DNA from: Candidatus Sabulitectum sp.
GTDB lineage: Bacteria; Fermentibacterota; Fermentibacteria; Fermentibacterales; Fermentibacteraceae
Direction: 5' to 3'
DNA length: 9,526 bases
NCBI GenBank assembly: GCA_023145935.1
Contig: JAGLDB010000065.1
Location: 1 to 9,526 of the forward strand
Part shown: piece after piece, positions 1 to 7,103 of the stretch
How positions within the stretch are numbered: position 1 is the stretch's first letter
Layout of the letters: the number at the start of each line of letters is the position of its first letter
Notes under the pieces: generated by a model
The model's database searches: none
Told to the model about the DNA's origin: nothing
The model's input: the letters and a program-made list of their open reading frames with translations, nothing else
Made by a program: the position numbers and the translations under genes

Positions 1-1214
1 TCATAAACTCTCATCATCCCCCAGTCGGGGTGAGCTGACGAAATACAAGCCGCTGCAGATGCAACAAGAGGAGCAGCAAAACTGGTGCCTCCGCCTGTGG
101 AGTAACCTGTTCCGTTGTAAGTTGCGAACACAGCATTGAGCCCCCTGGCACAACCATCAGGCTTGAACCTGCCATCGGCAGTCGGGCCGCGGCTGGAGAA
201 GTTTGCGATCAGTCCTGCTCCGTCAACTGCACCAACAGCAAATACTGAATCTCCGTCTGCCGGAGCAACAAGGCTGGTCTCTCCCGGGCCGCTATTGCCG
301 GCAGAATTCCAGACAACCATACCTCTTGAGGCGGCAATGTCTGCTGCGATGGTGGTAACTGCAGTGTTACCGTCCATCTGGCTTGGTTCGTACCAGTCTA
401 TATAACCCAGTGAACTGCTCACAAGATCAGCGCCGCCTGACTCTAGCCACTCCAGCCCGGCCACCCAGAAATCTTCTTCCTGCTCATATTCATCACTGAC
501 ATCCTCAGTTTTTGCAAGAATGAAAGAAGAGTTAAAGGCACCGCCCACAAAGGAACCCGGCTGGTATCCTGCAATAACGGAAAGCGTCTTTGTTCCGTGC
601 GAAGGGTGACTTGACGAATCCTCCTGCTGCCATCCCACTATGCTGTCGTTGTTAACGAAGTCCCATGTGTCAAGAACATCTGCAGACTGAAGACAAGGGT
701 GAACAAGCTCAAAACCGGAATCAAGCATACCAATAACCACCCCGGTGCCGGTCCATCCACGCTGATGCAGAGCTAAAATATTCACCTGTTCAAGCTGAGA
801 CATTGAAAGACCGTAAGCATCAGGCGCAGGAATATCTTCAGAGGGTGAGAAATTCGATACTCCCACAGACCGTACTTCCTGAACAAAAGGTTTTGCAAGA
901 AGCAACTCTACCTGAGACGGTGTAAGCCTTACGGTCACCGCATTCAGATACCGAGACGAAGTTCTTACGGAAGATAAGGCGATTCCCTCCACTTCCAGGA
1001 CATATGCGAAATAAGGAGGCAGATCATATACATCGGCTGTTGTAAAGCCTGCAAGCACTCTTCTGTCTGCAGAAGATCCCTCCAGAATATCCACAGAAGC
1101 CATCTCCAGCCTCTGCTCCACATCAGCACCGCGGTCGCTGAAAATAACCCAGTACAGCCCGTCTTCAGGCAGAGAGCTCTGAAGAAAGGCTGTGATAAGA
1201 ATAAGAAGTATCAT
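1..1214 (-). CDS. Secreted subtilisin-family (S8) serine protease, C-terminus cut by the window edge
   Basis: Translating the minus strand from the ATG at 1214 gives 404 uninterrupted codons to the window edge, so the C-terminus is missing. The S8 triad is visible: Asp165 in GMLDSGF, His206 in HPSHGTKT and Ser378 in GGTSFAAP. The oxyanion Asn is N307 in NSAGNSG. Residues 1-13 are a short hydrophobic stretch (MILLILITAFLQS) that could be a minimal signal peptide. Residues about 20-120, starting GLYWVIFSDRG and containing SSRYLNAVTV, resemble the N-terminal prodomain of exported bacterial subtilases. The catalytic domain begins near residue 150. It is probably an extracytoplasmic endopeptidase matured by prodomain removal (family knowledge). 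The start codon overlaps the TGA of the upstream lipoprotein gene by one base (TGATG), which suggests translational coupling. Any C-terminal sorting or Ig-like domain lies outside the window. The protease call is firm; substrate is unknown. Confidence 0.93.
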   Translation of the reverse strand, partial: MILLILITAFLQSSLPEDGLYWVIFSDRGADVEQRLEMASVDILEGSSADRRVLAGFTTADVYDLPPYFAYVLEVEGIALSSVRTSSRYLNAVTVRLTPSQVELLLAKPFVQEVRSVGVSNFSPSEDIPAPDAYGLSMSQLEQVNILALHQRGWTGTGVVIGMLDSGFELVHPCLQSADVLDTWDFVNNDSIVGWQQEDSSSHPSHGTKTLSVIAGYQPGSFVGGAFNSSFILAKTEDVSDEYEQEEDFWVAGLEWLESGGADLVSSSLGYIDWYEPSQMDGNTAVTTIAADIAASRGMVVWNSAGNSGPGETSLVAPADGDSVFAVGAVDGAGLIANFSSRGPTADGRFKPDGCARGLNAVFATYNGTGYSTGGGTSFAAPLVASAAACISSAHPDWGMMRVY

Positions 1215-1774
1215 CAGGTCTGGGATTGATCTTCCCACTGCCAGATCTGGTACTCACCATTTTCGTTGGGCTTGCACCGGAATATGGCGTTGCCTACAGC
1301 TCTGAATCCGCTGATCTCGTCATCGTCCCAGTAGTAGACCTTCAGTTCAAAGGAGCGTACAAGCTCAAGAGTCACACCTGTTGAATCGCCATACCATATG
1401 CTTTCTGTATTTCCCTCAAGGGTCAACTCTATGATTTCCGCATCTGGACTGCCAAACATGTTTCTGGTCATGCTCTCTTCGATGTCACGCCCCCATGATT
1501 CATCAATTATGCCGTTTCCGGTGTAGTCATCCCAGTCGGTTTCCAGAAGCAGGAATTCGAACTCTTCATGCAGACACTCCAGATAAGCGTCAATGTCTTT
1601 TGTCTGATAGGCTAGTTGAAGGTTGGCTACAACTTTGTATGCACTGTCCACAGGGGAATAGTAGCCTGACTGTCCGGGCTCATCGCCGCTTTCAGGGCTG
1701 AAAAGACAGGCGGACCCCACCAGTGCCAGAGTGGCTACCGCCATAAGCAGTGTTCTTTTTTTGCGCATATTCAT
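1214..1774 (-). CDS. Small lipoprotein, possibly NTF2/SnoaL-like fold
   Basis: This is a 186-residue protein. Its ATG is preceded by a strong ribosome binding site, GGAGGA (1781-1786 on the other strand), six bases upstream. The N-terminus has a basic MNMRKKR segment, a hydrophobic core and a lipobox-like VGSAC ending at Cys23, so it should be lipidated and anchored to a membrane. Residues about 44-75 (SAYKVVANLQLAYQTKDIDAY) look like the first helices of NTF2/SnoaL-like domains, followed by alternating strands and a Trp-rich C-terminus (YQIWQWEDQ). The fold is inference from pattern. Residues 83-94 (DYTGNGIIDESW) look like a partial EF-hand loop without the usual Glu at position 12. The mature protein is very acidic. 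It is the first gene of a two-gene unit with the subtilase, so it could be that protease's partner, inhibitor or substrate, but nothing in the sequence proves this. Confidence 0.85.
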   Translation of the reverse strand: MNMRKKRTLLMAVATLALVGSACLFSPESGDEPGQSGYYSPVDSAYKVVANLQLAYQTKDIDAYLECLHEEFEFLLLETDWDDYTGNGIIDESWGRDIEESMTRNMFGSPDAEIIELTLEGNTESIWYGDSTGVTLELVRSFELKVYYWDDDEISGFRAVGNAIFRCKPNENGEYQIWQWEDQSQT

Positions 1775-2080
1775 AATCGTTCCTCCAGAAATAGAAATAG
1801 GAGACTTTCACAACATCTATCAGGAATATAACCGATTCGAAGTGAGTTTGTTCCCGAACCTGGAAGCTCTGCACTTCCCACCTTCACCACTGCCAAGACT
1901 GTATTGAATAAACCTGGCCCTGGCGGGGTATCATTTTCGCGGGGAAATGTGAAATAAATGGATGGACTCGCATCCTTTTCGTGAAACGATCCTTCAACGG
2001 TCTACCCTTCTTTCCTGCAAAAAAGACTGAGGTTGACTTCAGCTGTGTTATTGGCGATTTTTGGTGTAATTGGGGTTAGT
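1775..2080. other. Divergent gene-free spacer (about 300 bases) with two small hairpins
   Basis: This stretch separates the minus-strand lipoprotein from the plus-strand TPR/PEGA gene and should carry both promoters. On the plus strand a weak candidate is TTGAAT (1904-1909) with TATCAT (1929-1934), but its 19-base spacing is long. Just downstream CATTTTC (1932-1938) can pair with GGAAATG (1943-1949) around a GCGG loop, with one G-U pair. A second stem, GGATG (1960-1964) with CATCC (1971-1975), is followed by TTTTC. On the minus strand TATATT near 1829-1834 could be a -10 for the lipoprotein gene but has no convincing -35. The plus-strand frame of the downstream gene is open back to 1985 with only a TTG (2033) and other poor starts. 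I see no RNA gene, repeat array or credible small ORF here. Confidence 0.5.
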
Positions 2081-3472
2081 ATGATCGGGTTAAGCAAGGG
2101 GGCTTTTCTGTTTAGTTATTTTGTTGCAGCGCTGTCACTTGTGTCTGTTTCCACTGTAGATGAAGCTATCGAGCTTTATAACATGGGAGACAGTCCAGGG
2201 GCTATTGTAGCTCTGGAAGAGATGATCAGCACCGGTTCGCTCTCTTTTGATGAAGAGCTGAGAGCCTGGGACAGGCTGGGTAGTTCATACTATGCAATGG
2301 GCAACAGCAGTGCTGCAAGCGAGGCATATACCGAACTTCTTCGTCTGGATGTTTACTACGATCTGAGCCCCAGAGCAAATCCAAGGCTTCAAGCGCTTCT
2401 GAACAGTGTCAGAGACAATATTATGGCATCTGCCATGGTGAGAAGTGAACCTGCTGGAGCATTTGTCACCCTGGATGGACAACTCATGGGTGTAACACCC
2501 ATTATGCTTGACGGACTGCTGGGTGGTAATGTTTACGAGGTCGATGTTTACCAGGTAGGGTATGCCACTGAATTCTTTTCTCTGGTGGCACAACCCGGAT
2601 TCAGTCATATGCTTCAGTTTGAGCTAAACATACTTCCGGACCAGGCATCTGTTGCTGTTGCAGTTAATACAGGCCAGGTTGCTGCTGAAAACCAGGGCGG
2701 GCTGCCAGCAGTGCAAACAAGCGAACACACAGAAATCCAGGGAAACCCCGGGAATTTAAATTCTGACGAAATGGTTGCTTCTCCATTCGAAACCTCCGAT
2801 GAGATCAGCAGGCCTTCTGATGAACTGATCGCCTCACCTTTTGAAACGGCAGATCATACCGGCACTCCCGCAGAAGAACCGGTGCAGGTCGCCGAAGCAG
2901 TAAACACAGGAACCACACAGACTCCACCACAAAGCACCGCTGACCTTCTTGCCATGCTATCCGGTGAAGGAGGTATTGATATGGCTGCGTTGAACAGCAG
3001 CGGCACACTTACCAGCGGAGGCGGTACAACTATCGGGCTTGCTGGCTCTACCGGGGGCAGATCGGGTATCGTATCATCAGGAGTGGCTGCTCAGGCAGAG
3101 GCCATGGGACGGGAAATAATGGTCTTCTCTGACATCTCAAGCTTGAGTACTCCAACGGTCTCAGGGTCGGAAAACTATTCATCGCGAACTGCGGATCAAA
3201 TAGCTGAACTTGTGTCTGAGAAACGCGGAAGCGTGATGTATGTGTACAACAAGCATCTTCGCACCGACCCGCTTCTTATGGGCCGTGTGGATGTTGCAAT
3301 GATGATACACCCAAGCGGCAGAGTGTCTGATGTGGAGATTGTCGAATCCAATATGTACAACCGGGCATTTGAACTTGAACTGGTTAGCTCGATTGAACAG
3401 TGGCGTTTTGGCAGCGTAAATTCAAGCGAGGGCCCTCTTCCCATCCAACTGCCATTCAGTTTCAACCCCTGA
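2081..3472 (+). CDS. Exported TPR-PEGA protein with AgmX/TonB-like C-terminal domain
   Basis: From the ATG at 2081 the protein has 463 residues. It starts with a good signal peptide (MIGLSKG plus a hydrophobic core, cleavage near residue 24). I prefer this ATG because GGGG (2072-2075) lies five bases upstream; the frame is open to a TTG at 2033, whose GAGG directly abuts the start. Domains in order: TPR-like helices (about 26-92, including WDRLGSSYYAMGNSSAASEAY); a PEGA domain (about 121-184, SEPAGAFVTLDG then GVTPI); a low-complexity linker with an 18-residue repeat (228-258); a Gly/Ser-rich stretch (about 288-334); and a C-terminal domain (about 383-463) with LLMGRVDVAMMIHPSGRV, VESN and IEQWRF. 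That last block matches the AgmX/PglI and TonB C-terminal pattern. Proteins of this type act in the envelope. No second membrane anchor is seen. pyrE follows after 34 bases, probably in the same transcript. Confidence 0.88.
   Translation: MIGLSKGAFLFSYFVAALSLVSVSTVDEAIELYNMGDSPGAIVALEEMISTGSLSFDEELRAWDRLGSSYYAMGNSSAASEAYTELLRLDVYYDLSPRANPRLQALLNSVRDNIMASAMVRSEPAGAFVTLDGQLMGVTPIMLDGLLGGNVYEVDVYQVGYATEFFSLVAQPGFSHMLQFELNILPDQASVAVAVNTGQVAAENQGGLPAVQTSEHTEIQGNPGNLNSDEMVASPFETSDEISRPSDELIASPFETADHTGTPAEEPVQVAEAVNTGTTQTPPQSTADLLAMLSGEGGIDMAALNSSGTLTSGGGTTIGLAGSTGGRSGIVSSGVAAQAEAMGREIMVFSDISSLSTPTVSGSENYSSRTADQIAELVSEKRGSVMYVYNKHLRTDPLLMGRVDVAMMIHPSGRVSDVEIVESNMYNRAFELELVSSIEQWRFGSVNSSEGPLPIQLPFSFNP
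2762..2854 (+). repeat. Two-copy 18-residue repeat inside the TPR-PEGA protein linker
   Basis: The linker holds two copies of SDE(M/L)(V/I)ASPFET(S/A)D, encoded at about 2762-2800 and 2816-2854, with a period of 54 bases. The residues match far better than the codons, which differ at many third positions. This indicates an old duplication kept at the protein level rather than recent slippage. It may be a binding or spacing motif; no function is recognised. Confidence 0.75.
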
Positions 3473-3506
3473 CCCATCAATATAAAAAAACACTTGAAAG
3501 GACATA

Positions 3507-4097
3507 ATGGACAGAAATAAGGTTCTGGACATCCTTACAGAATGTGATGCCCTTCTGGAGGGACACTTCAGATACACTTCAGGAAAACATGGAAAACTGT
3601 ATTTTGAAAAGATTAAAGTTGCCTGCCGACCTGATCTTGTAATGGAGCTAGGCAGAATGACAGCACAGCAGATGGAAGACATCAAAAACAGCTTTGATGT
3701 TGTCTGCGCTCCTGCATTCGGTGCCATTGTCTTTGGTTTCGCTACTGCGCATGCCATGGGCAAACCATTTGCTTTTCTTCAGAGGGATGCTGACGGAGTT
3801 ATGGGTATCCGGTCCGGTTTTAAAAGCGTAGTAGAGAATGCAAGAGTTCTTCTTGTTGAAGATGTTGTTACCACAGGCGGAAGTGTAAGAGAAGCCATAG
3901 CAGTTTTGAATGATCATAATGCAACTGTTGAAATGGTCGGTCTTCTGGTTGACAGAACCAACGGCAAGCTTGAATTGCCTGCTCCCTACCGCGCTCTACT
4001 CACAGTTAAGGCGGAGAGCTGGGATCCTGATGAATGCCCTATGTGCAAAGAAGGAATTGAAGTTACAAAACCCGGTTCCTCCGGAAAGAAAAACTGA
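3507..4097 (+). CDS. pyrE: Orotate phosphoribosyltransferase
   Basis: This 196-residue cytoplasmic enzyme joins orotate and PRPP to make orotidine 5'-monophosphate in de novo pyrimidine synthesis. The PRPP-binding signature VLLVEDVVTTGGS is at residues 114-126. The N-terminal FRYTSGKHGKLYFEK segment (21-35) matches the orotate-binding region of the family. RSGF at 102-105 falls near the mobile catalytic loop. The C-terminal WDPDECPMCKEGIEVTKPGS block (172-191), with its CxxC pair, is typical of the Thermus-type PyrE subgroup (TIGR01367 from memory) and is absent from the enterobacterial type. The length is normal for that subgroup. The start is supported by AAAGGA (3497-3502), four bases before the ATG. 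It follows the TPR-PEGA gene by 34 bases and no other pyr gene is in the window. Confidence is high. Confidence 0.96.
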   Translation: MDRNKVLDILTECDALLEGHFRYTSGKHGKLYFEKIKVACRPDLVMELGRMTAQQMEDIKNSFDVVCAPAFGAIVFGFATAHAMGKPFAFLQRDADGVMGIRSGFKSVVENARVLLVEDVVTTGGSVREAIAVLNDHNATVEMVGLLVDRTNGKLELPAPYRALLTVKAESWDPDECPMCKEGIEVTKPGSSGKKN

Positions 4098-4100
4098 CAA

Positions 4101-4136
4101 AGCATCTCATCCGGGAATACCGTATTCCCAGGTGCT
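4101..4136. terminator. Two-part hairpin between convergent pyrE and glycosyltransferase genes
   Basis: GGGAATAC (4113-4120) and GTATTCCC (4122-4129) form a near-perfect palindrome, a 7 bp stem with a three-base loop. An outer stem AGCATCT (4101-4107) with AGGTGCT (4130-4136) adds seven pairs including one G-U, separated by a five-base bulge. It sits four bases after the pyrE stop and seven before the end of the convergent gene. There is no T-run on the pyrE side. On the minus strand the outer stem is followed by TTGTCAGTTTTTC, so it is more convincing as a terminator for the glycosyltransferase operon. Confidence 0.5.
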
Positions 4137-4142
4137 CCGCAT

Positions 4143-5588
4143 TCAGTTCTCTACTGATAACTGACTGAATCGCCAGACGCCGGCGTTCAGAAGAGGATGG
4201 TATTCCCTCTTTTCAAACAGAGTAGAAATTGAATCTATCAATTCACTGTCGGGCTCAAGATGCCCCCAGAGAAACCACAATTCTACCGGTTTCCTCAAGG
4301 CAACACTTCTTCTTACTTCGATGAAATCCTGTGGCTCCACAGCTAAAAGATCAACTGCCAGATCAGAGGATAATTTCTGAAAGTAGTAATCAAAATAGAA
4401 TGCGTTCCAGGCTGAGGCCACGATCATTGTCTCATGCCCCCTACTGCTGTTACCCACTGCGAATGCTACTGCTTCTCTGAACTGATGTCTGTGGGGCTCT
4501 GTGTAGTGTTTGCGGACCATGAAGAGAGAAAACAGCATATAGCAGCAGAGAAAAACAATTACTGAATACCTGAGCCACGCTCTGGAAAAGATAGTGTGAA
4601 TTGCTGCAGCCATTAAAAGAAAAACAGCAGGCAGAGCAACCATCATGTTCCGCAGGGTGAAAACCGGGGTGAAAGCAACTGAGATCAATACAGAAACTGC
4701 AAGGGGAAGAATCACCCACAGAAACGGTACGGTAATACCACTGGAAGTGAATCTTTCACCGTTTGTTTTCTTTGCAAAGTAAGTGAACAAGCCGGATAGA
4801 ATAAGAGTACCAAATGCTGCCATCATGAACTTGGACCAACCCAGGTATTCAAAAAAGAGCAGGGCCACCGTTCGCAGAGACGGGACGGTGATATAGCTCC
4901 CAGAGACCGATTGAGCCAATGCGTACGGTACCCATGGAAGAAAGACCAGAAAAGGCACAACGCAGACACCAGACGCTTTTAACCTGTTACGCTGTAAACT
5001 GATCGAGTATAAAACAAGAATTACTGATTCAATTACCAGAATCAGCAAGCCGAAATAGTGAATGTATTCAAGAAGAATGCCCACAGTTATAAATGCGGCA
5101 ACACCTGCTCCCCCCATCGTTCTTCCCGCCTTCATCCTCCCAATAAAGCCTGCGAGCAGATAAACAGATACAGAAGTAAGCAACATCATTATTGTGTAGG
5201 GTCTTGCCTCCTGGCTAAGCCATATATGAACTGGAGATACAGCAAGAAATAGAGACGCAGCAAGACCTGTGGACCAGTTCAGCAGGCGTCTTCCAAGAAG
5301 AAAGATCAATGGTATGGTAAGTATCCCTGCTAAAGCAGAAGGAAGCCTGAGTGCAGTGGAAGAGTTTCCGGCGGTTCTTTGAACGAAGAACATGAGAATC
5401 TGGTAACCCGGAGGATGTATGTCTGGAGCTACCCCTTTTGAAATAACATCCCCAACAGTTGCGAAACTGCTTCTGTAACAGGAGGCAAGTTCATCATTCC
5501 ACAAAGATTCCCGACCTATGCTGTGAAAACGAAGAATGCTTCCAAGAATAACGATCAGGAACAGGAAGAGATACCTCTGCTGAAACAA
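4143..5588 (-). CDS. GT39/ArnT-like polytopic membrane glycosyltransferase
   Basis: This 481-residue membrane protein is of the dolichyl/polyprenyl-phosphate-sugar transferase type (PMT_2, PF13231 from memory). Such enzymes move a sugar from a lipid-phosphate donor to a protein or lipid on the outer face of the inner membrane. Visible family marks are the first-loop acidic pair Asp32-Glu33 in SLWNDE (catalytic in the family), HPPGY at 58-62, RLPSALAG at 81-88 and SPVHIWLSQEARPY at 118-131. About ten or eleven hydrophobic segments run to residue 355, followed by a soluble tail of about 120 residues. The start is TTG (5588), one base after the TAG of the peptidase gene; the only SD-like sequence (AGTAGG) abuts it, so translation probably depends on the upstream gene. 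No in-frame ATG fits better without losing the first helix or the DE motif. Sugar and acceptor are unknown. Confidence 0.9.
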   Translation of the reverse strand: MFQQRYLFLFLIVILGSILRFHSIGRESLWNDELASCYRSSFATVGDVISKGVAPDIHPPGYQILMFFVQRTAGNSSTALRLPSALAGILTIPLIFLLGRRLLNWSTGLAASLFLAVSPVHIWLSQEARPYTIMMLLTSVSVYLLAGFIGRMKAGRTMGGAGVAAFITVGILLEYIHYFGLLILVIESVILVLYSISLQRNRLKASGVCVVPFLVFLPWVPYALAQSVSGSYITVPSLRTVALLFFEYLGWSKFMMAAFGTLILSGLFTYFAKKTNGERFTSSGITVPFLWVILPLAVSVLISVAFTPVFTLRNMMVALPAVFLLMAAAIHTIFSRAWLRYSVIVFLCCYMLFSLFMVRKHYTEPHRHQFREAVAFAVGNSSRGHETMIVASAWNAFYFDYYFQKLSSDLAVDLLAVEPQDFIEVRRSVALRKPVELWFLWGHLEPDSELIDSISTLFEKREYHPLLNAGVWRFSQLSVEN

Positions 5589-5589
5589 C

Positions 5590-6471
5590 CTACTTGCCTG
5601 CGGCAGGGTCCTGGTCGAAAAATGTACTGAGTTGTCTGTACACCTCTGGGGCGCGCGCTTTCATCTTTTCAGGTTTTTCAAAGAAATACTCTACGGAACA
5701 GGCAAAGAACTCAGCAGGATTGGTACCTGCATAATCACGGAGTACAGATCTGTGCGAATGCACTTTCTCAAACTCGAACTGCATTGCCTGCGCCCATGGC
5801 CTGTATGATCCCAGATTAAGCTCATCGGGAGTTCCGTCCGGTCTCCGGCCATCAAGTACATGCGCAAACTCATGGTAACCAACATTGAAACCATCGTTCT
5901 CGTGGGCAAAACTGTTTAAAAGATGGGGCAGAGATAGAATAACTCCACCCTGAGAGTGTACCATTCCAGCAGCAGTAAAGCCTGATTGTGATTTCGTGGA
6001 GTAATTCCCTTCAGGAGAAAACCCTCCAGGGTAGATAAGTATCTCTCCAAAATTGTAGTACTCCCACCCCGGTCTCCGGAATGTGAGCCTCACAGCAGAT
6101 GCTGCCACAAGAGCTTTTACTTCATCGGTGATCTCAATTCCGTCAACACCGTCAATTGAGTGTTCCGAGAGAAAGATTGCAATATTTGATTCATAGACAC
6201 TTTTGTCGGCAGTGGAAAGATTCTTGTAGAAACTGACCTTATCCATGAGAACTCTTCTTATGTTTTCGGCTAAGCCTTTTTTAGCGATCCTCTCTCGTCT
6301 TGAAAACTTTTGAAGATAAATGAAAAAGTAGAGAATACCAGCACCTGCAAGAAGAGGAAGAAAAATTATCAGCCCCTTACCGGTGATAATAAAAGGTATG
6401 CTTAAAAGAACAGAGGACGCCGCAGTAAGCAACGCCCTGTTTCTGATTCTTTTTTCCGGAAAAACTTCCAC
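5590..6471 (-). CDS. Membrane-anchored M90-family (MtfA-like) zinc peptidase
   Basis: This is a 293-residue protein. Residues about 12-52 hold two hydrophobic segments split by a TGKG turn, followed by a basic stretch (FSRRERIAKK). The catalytic domain has HEFAH at 200-204 (zinc ligands His200 and His204, catalytic Glu201), then DYAGTNPAEFFACSVEYFF at 246-264, where Glu254 fits the third zinc ligand of the MtfA/M90 family (PF06167). The end, LSTFFDQDP, also matches that family. E. coli MtfA is soluble and linked to the Mlc glucose repressor, but the added membrane segments and the neighbouring glycosyltransferase argue for an envelope role here. The start is GTG (6471), seven bases after the coiled-coil gene's stop, with GGCGGAG very close upstream, which is a poor ribosome site; a TTG at codon 14 is an alternative. 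The peptidase call is solid; the substrate is unknown. Confidence 0.9.
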   Translation of the reverse strand: MEVFPEKRIRNRALLTAASSVLLSIPFIITGKGLIIFLPLLAGAGILYFFIYLQKFSRRERIAKKGLAENIRRVLMDKVSFYKNLSTADKSVYESNIAIFLSEHSIDGVDGIEITDEVKALVAASAVRLTFRRPGWEYYNFGEILIYPGGFSPEGNYSTKSQSGFTAAGMVHSQGGVILSLPHLLNSFAHENDGFNVGYHEFAHVLDGRRPDGTPDELNLGSYRPWAQAMQFEFEKVHSHRSVLRDYAGTNPAEFFACSVEYFFEKPEKMKARAPEVYRQLSTFFDQDPAAGK

Positions 6472-6478
6472 TCTCCGC

Positions 6479-7045
6479 CTAAACCTCAGCCATGAAGTGG
6501 CGCTCGATCATGATTCTCTTCAGCTCAAGCTTGAAGATCTCGCGATCACGAAGTTCACTGGCAAGTTCCTGCTGCGCTGTGTCCAGCTCGGTCTTTTCCA
6601 GTCTGAAAGCTTTGAATGCCTTGCTGTATGCCTGTCTGGCAGCTGCAAGCTCTTCCGGCTCTATCTGTTTCTTCTCTTCAGTACCCTCAAGAAGTTTCTT
6701 TGCGTTCTCGAATGCTATTCTGGCCTGTGCAGCCTGTTCAGTTTCAGTCTTGACTTCTGCCCTGAACTGCTCGATCTCTTCAACACTGAAATTCATCTCG
6801 GACTTGATTCTTCCCTCGAGTTCATCTAAAACAGGGGTCAGGAACAGCTTCAACTCATGGATATAGTTGGCATAACGAACAACAGTAAGGTTCAGCTTCT
6901 TCTCTTTACGAACATTGCTGATGGTGACCAGCTTCTCCTGCCAGCTGTGAAGCTGGTTCAAGCTGAATGAAAGTTCACGGCGAAGTTCGTTCTTGTCGTG
7001 AATATCACTTTTAAGTCTTTTTTCAAGTGTGTTATGCTGATTCAC
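6479..7045 (-). CDS. Hypothetical coiled-coil protein
   Basis: No family is recognised. The protein has 188 residues from the GTG at 7045 and is almost entirely charged helix. Glu/Lys/Arg/Gln heptad-like runs fill residues about 1-60 and 85-180, with a break around GTEEKKQIEPEELAA. There is no signal peptide, membrane segment or cysteine, so it is probably a cytoplasmic dimer or scaffold. A longer reading from GTG 7078 is possible, but AAGGAG at 7053-7058 stands seven bases before GTG 7045, which decides the start. It is the first gene of a tight unit: the M90 peptidase starts seven bases after its stop and the glycosyltransferase follows. A sigma70-like promoter lies at 7104-7132. It could organise or regulate the two membrane partners, but that is only context. 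Confidence 0.82.
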   Translation of the reverse strand: MNQHNTLEKRLKSDIHDKNELRRELSFSLNQLHSWQEKLVTISNVRKEKKLNLTVVRYANYIHELKLFLTPVLDELEGRIKSEMNFSVEEIEQFRAEVKTETEQAAQARIAFENAKKLLEGTEEKKQIEPEELAAARQAYSKAFKAFRLEKTELDTAQQELASELRDREIFKLELKRIMIERHFMAEV

Positions 7046-7052
7046 AATATAT

Positions 7053-7058
7053 CTCCTT
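7053..7058 (-). promoter_or_regulatory. Ribosome binding site fixing the coiled-coil gene start
   Basis: The minus strand reads AAGGAG, seven bases before GTG 7045. The upstream in-frame GTG at 7078 has no such sequence. This is the strongest SD in the operon, and the two downstream genes lack well-spaced sites of their own. Confidence 0.8.
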
Positions 7059-7103
7059 ATTTCTTTAATATCATGCACTTATTAATTGCTTCTCGCAGGC
7101 GGG

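Noticed and set aside
136..405. Plus-strand open frame of 89 codons, and similar frames at 1495-1701, 6383-6829 and 8509-8772
   Set aside because: Each lies fully or almost fully inside a well-supported gene on the opposite strand, with no ribosome site or recognisable domain, so these are shadows.
1958..1984. Short ATG frame of eight codons as a leader peptide for the TPR-PEGA/pyrE unit
   Set aside because: No properly spaced ribosome site and no meaningful codon pattern.
2033..2080. TTG at 2033 as the start of the TPR-PEGA protein
   Set aside because: Its GAGG touches the start codon, and using it would put a second hydrophobic stretch before a normal signal peptide. ATG 2081 fits better, though TTG is not excluded.
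5597..5607. CCTGCGGCAGG palindrome, found again in reverse orientation at 9024-9034
   Set aside because: Both copies encode Pro-Ala-Ala-Gly within genes; two chance copies of a short GC-rich palindrome are a simpler explanation than a repeat element.
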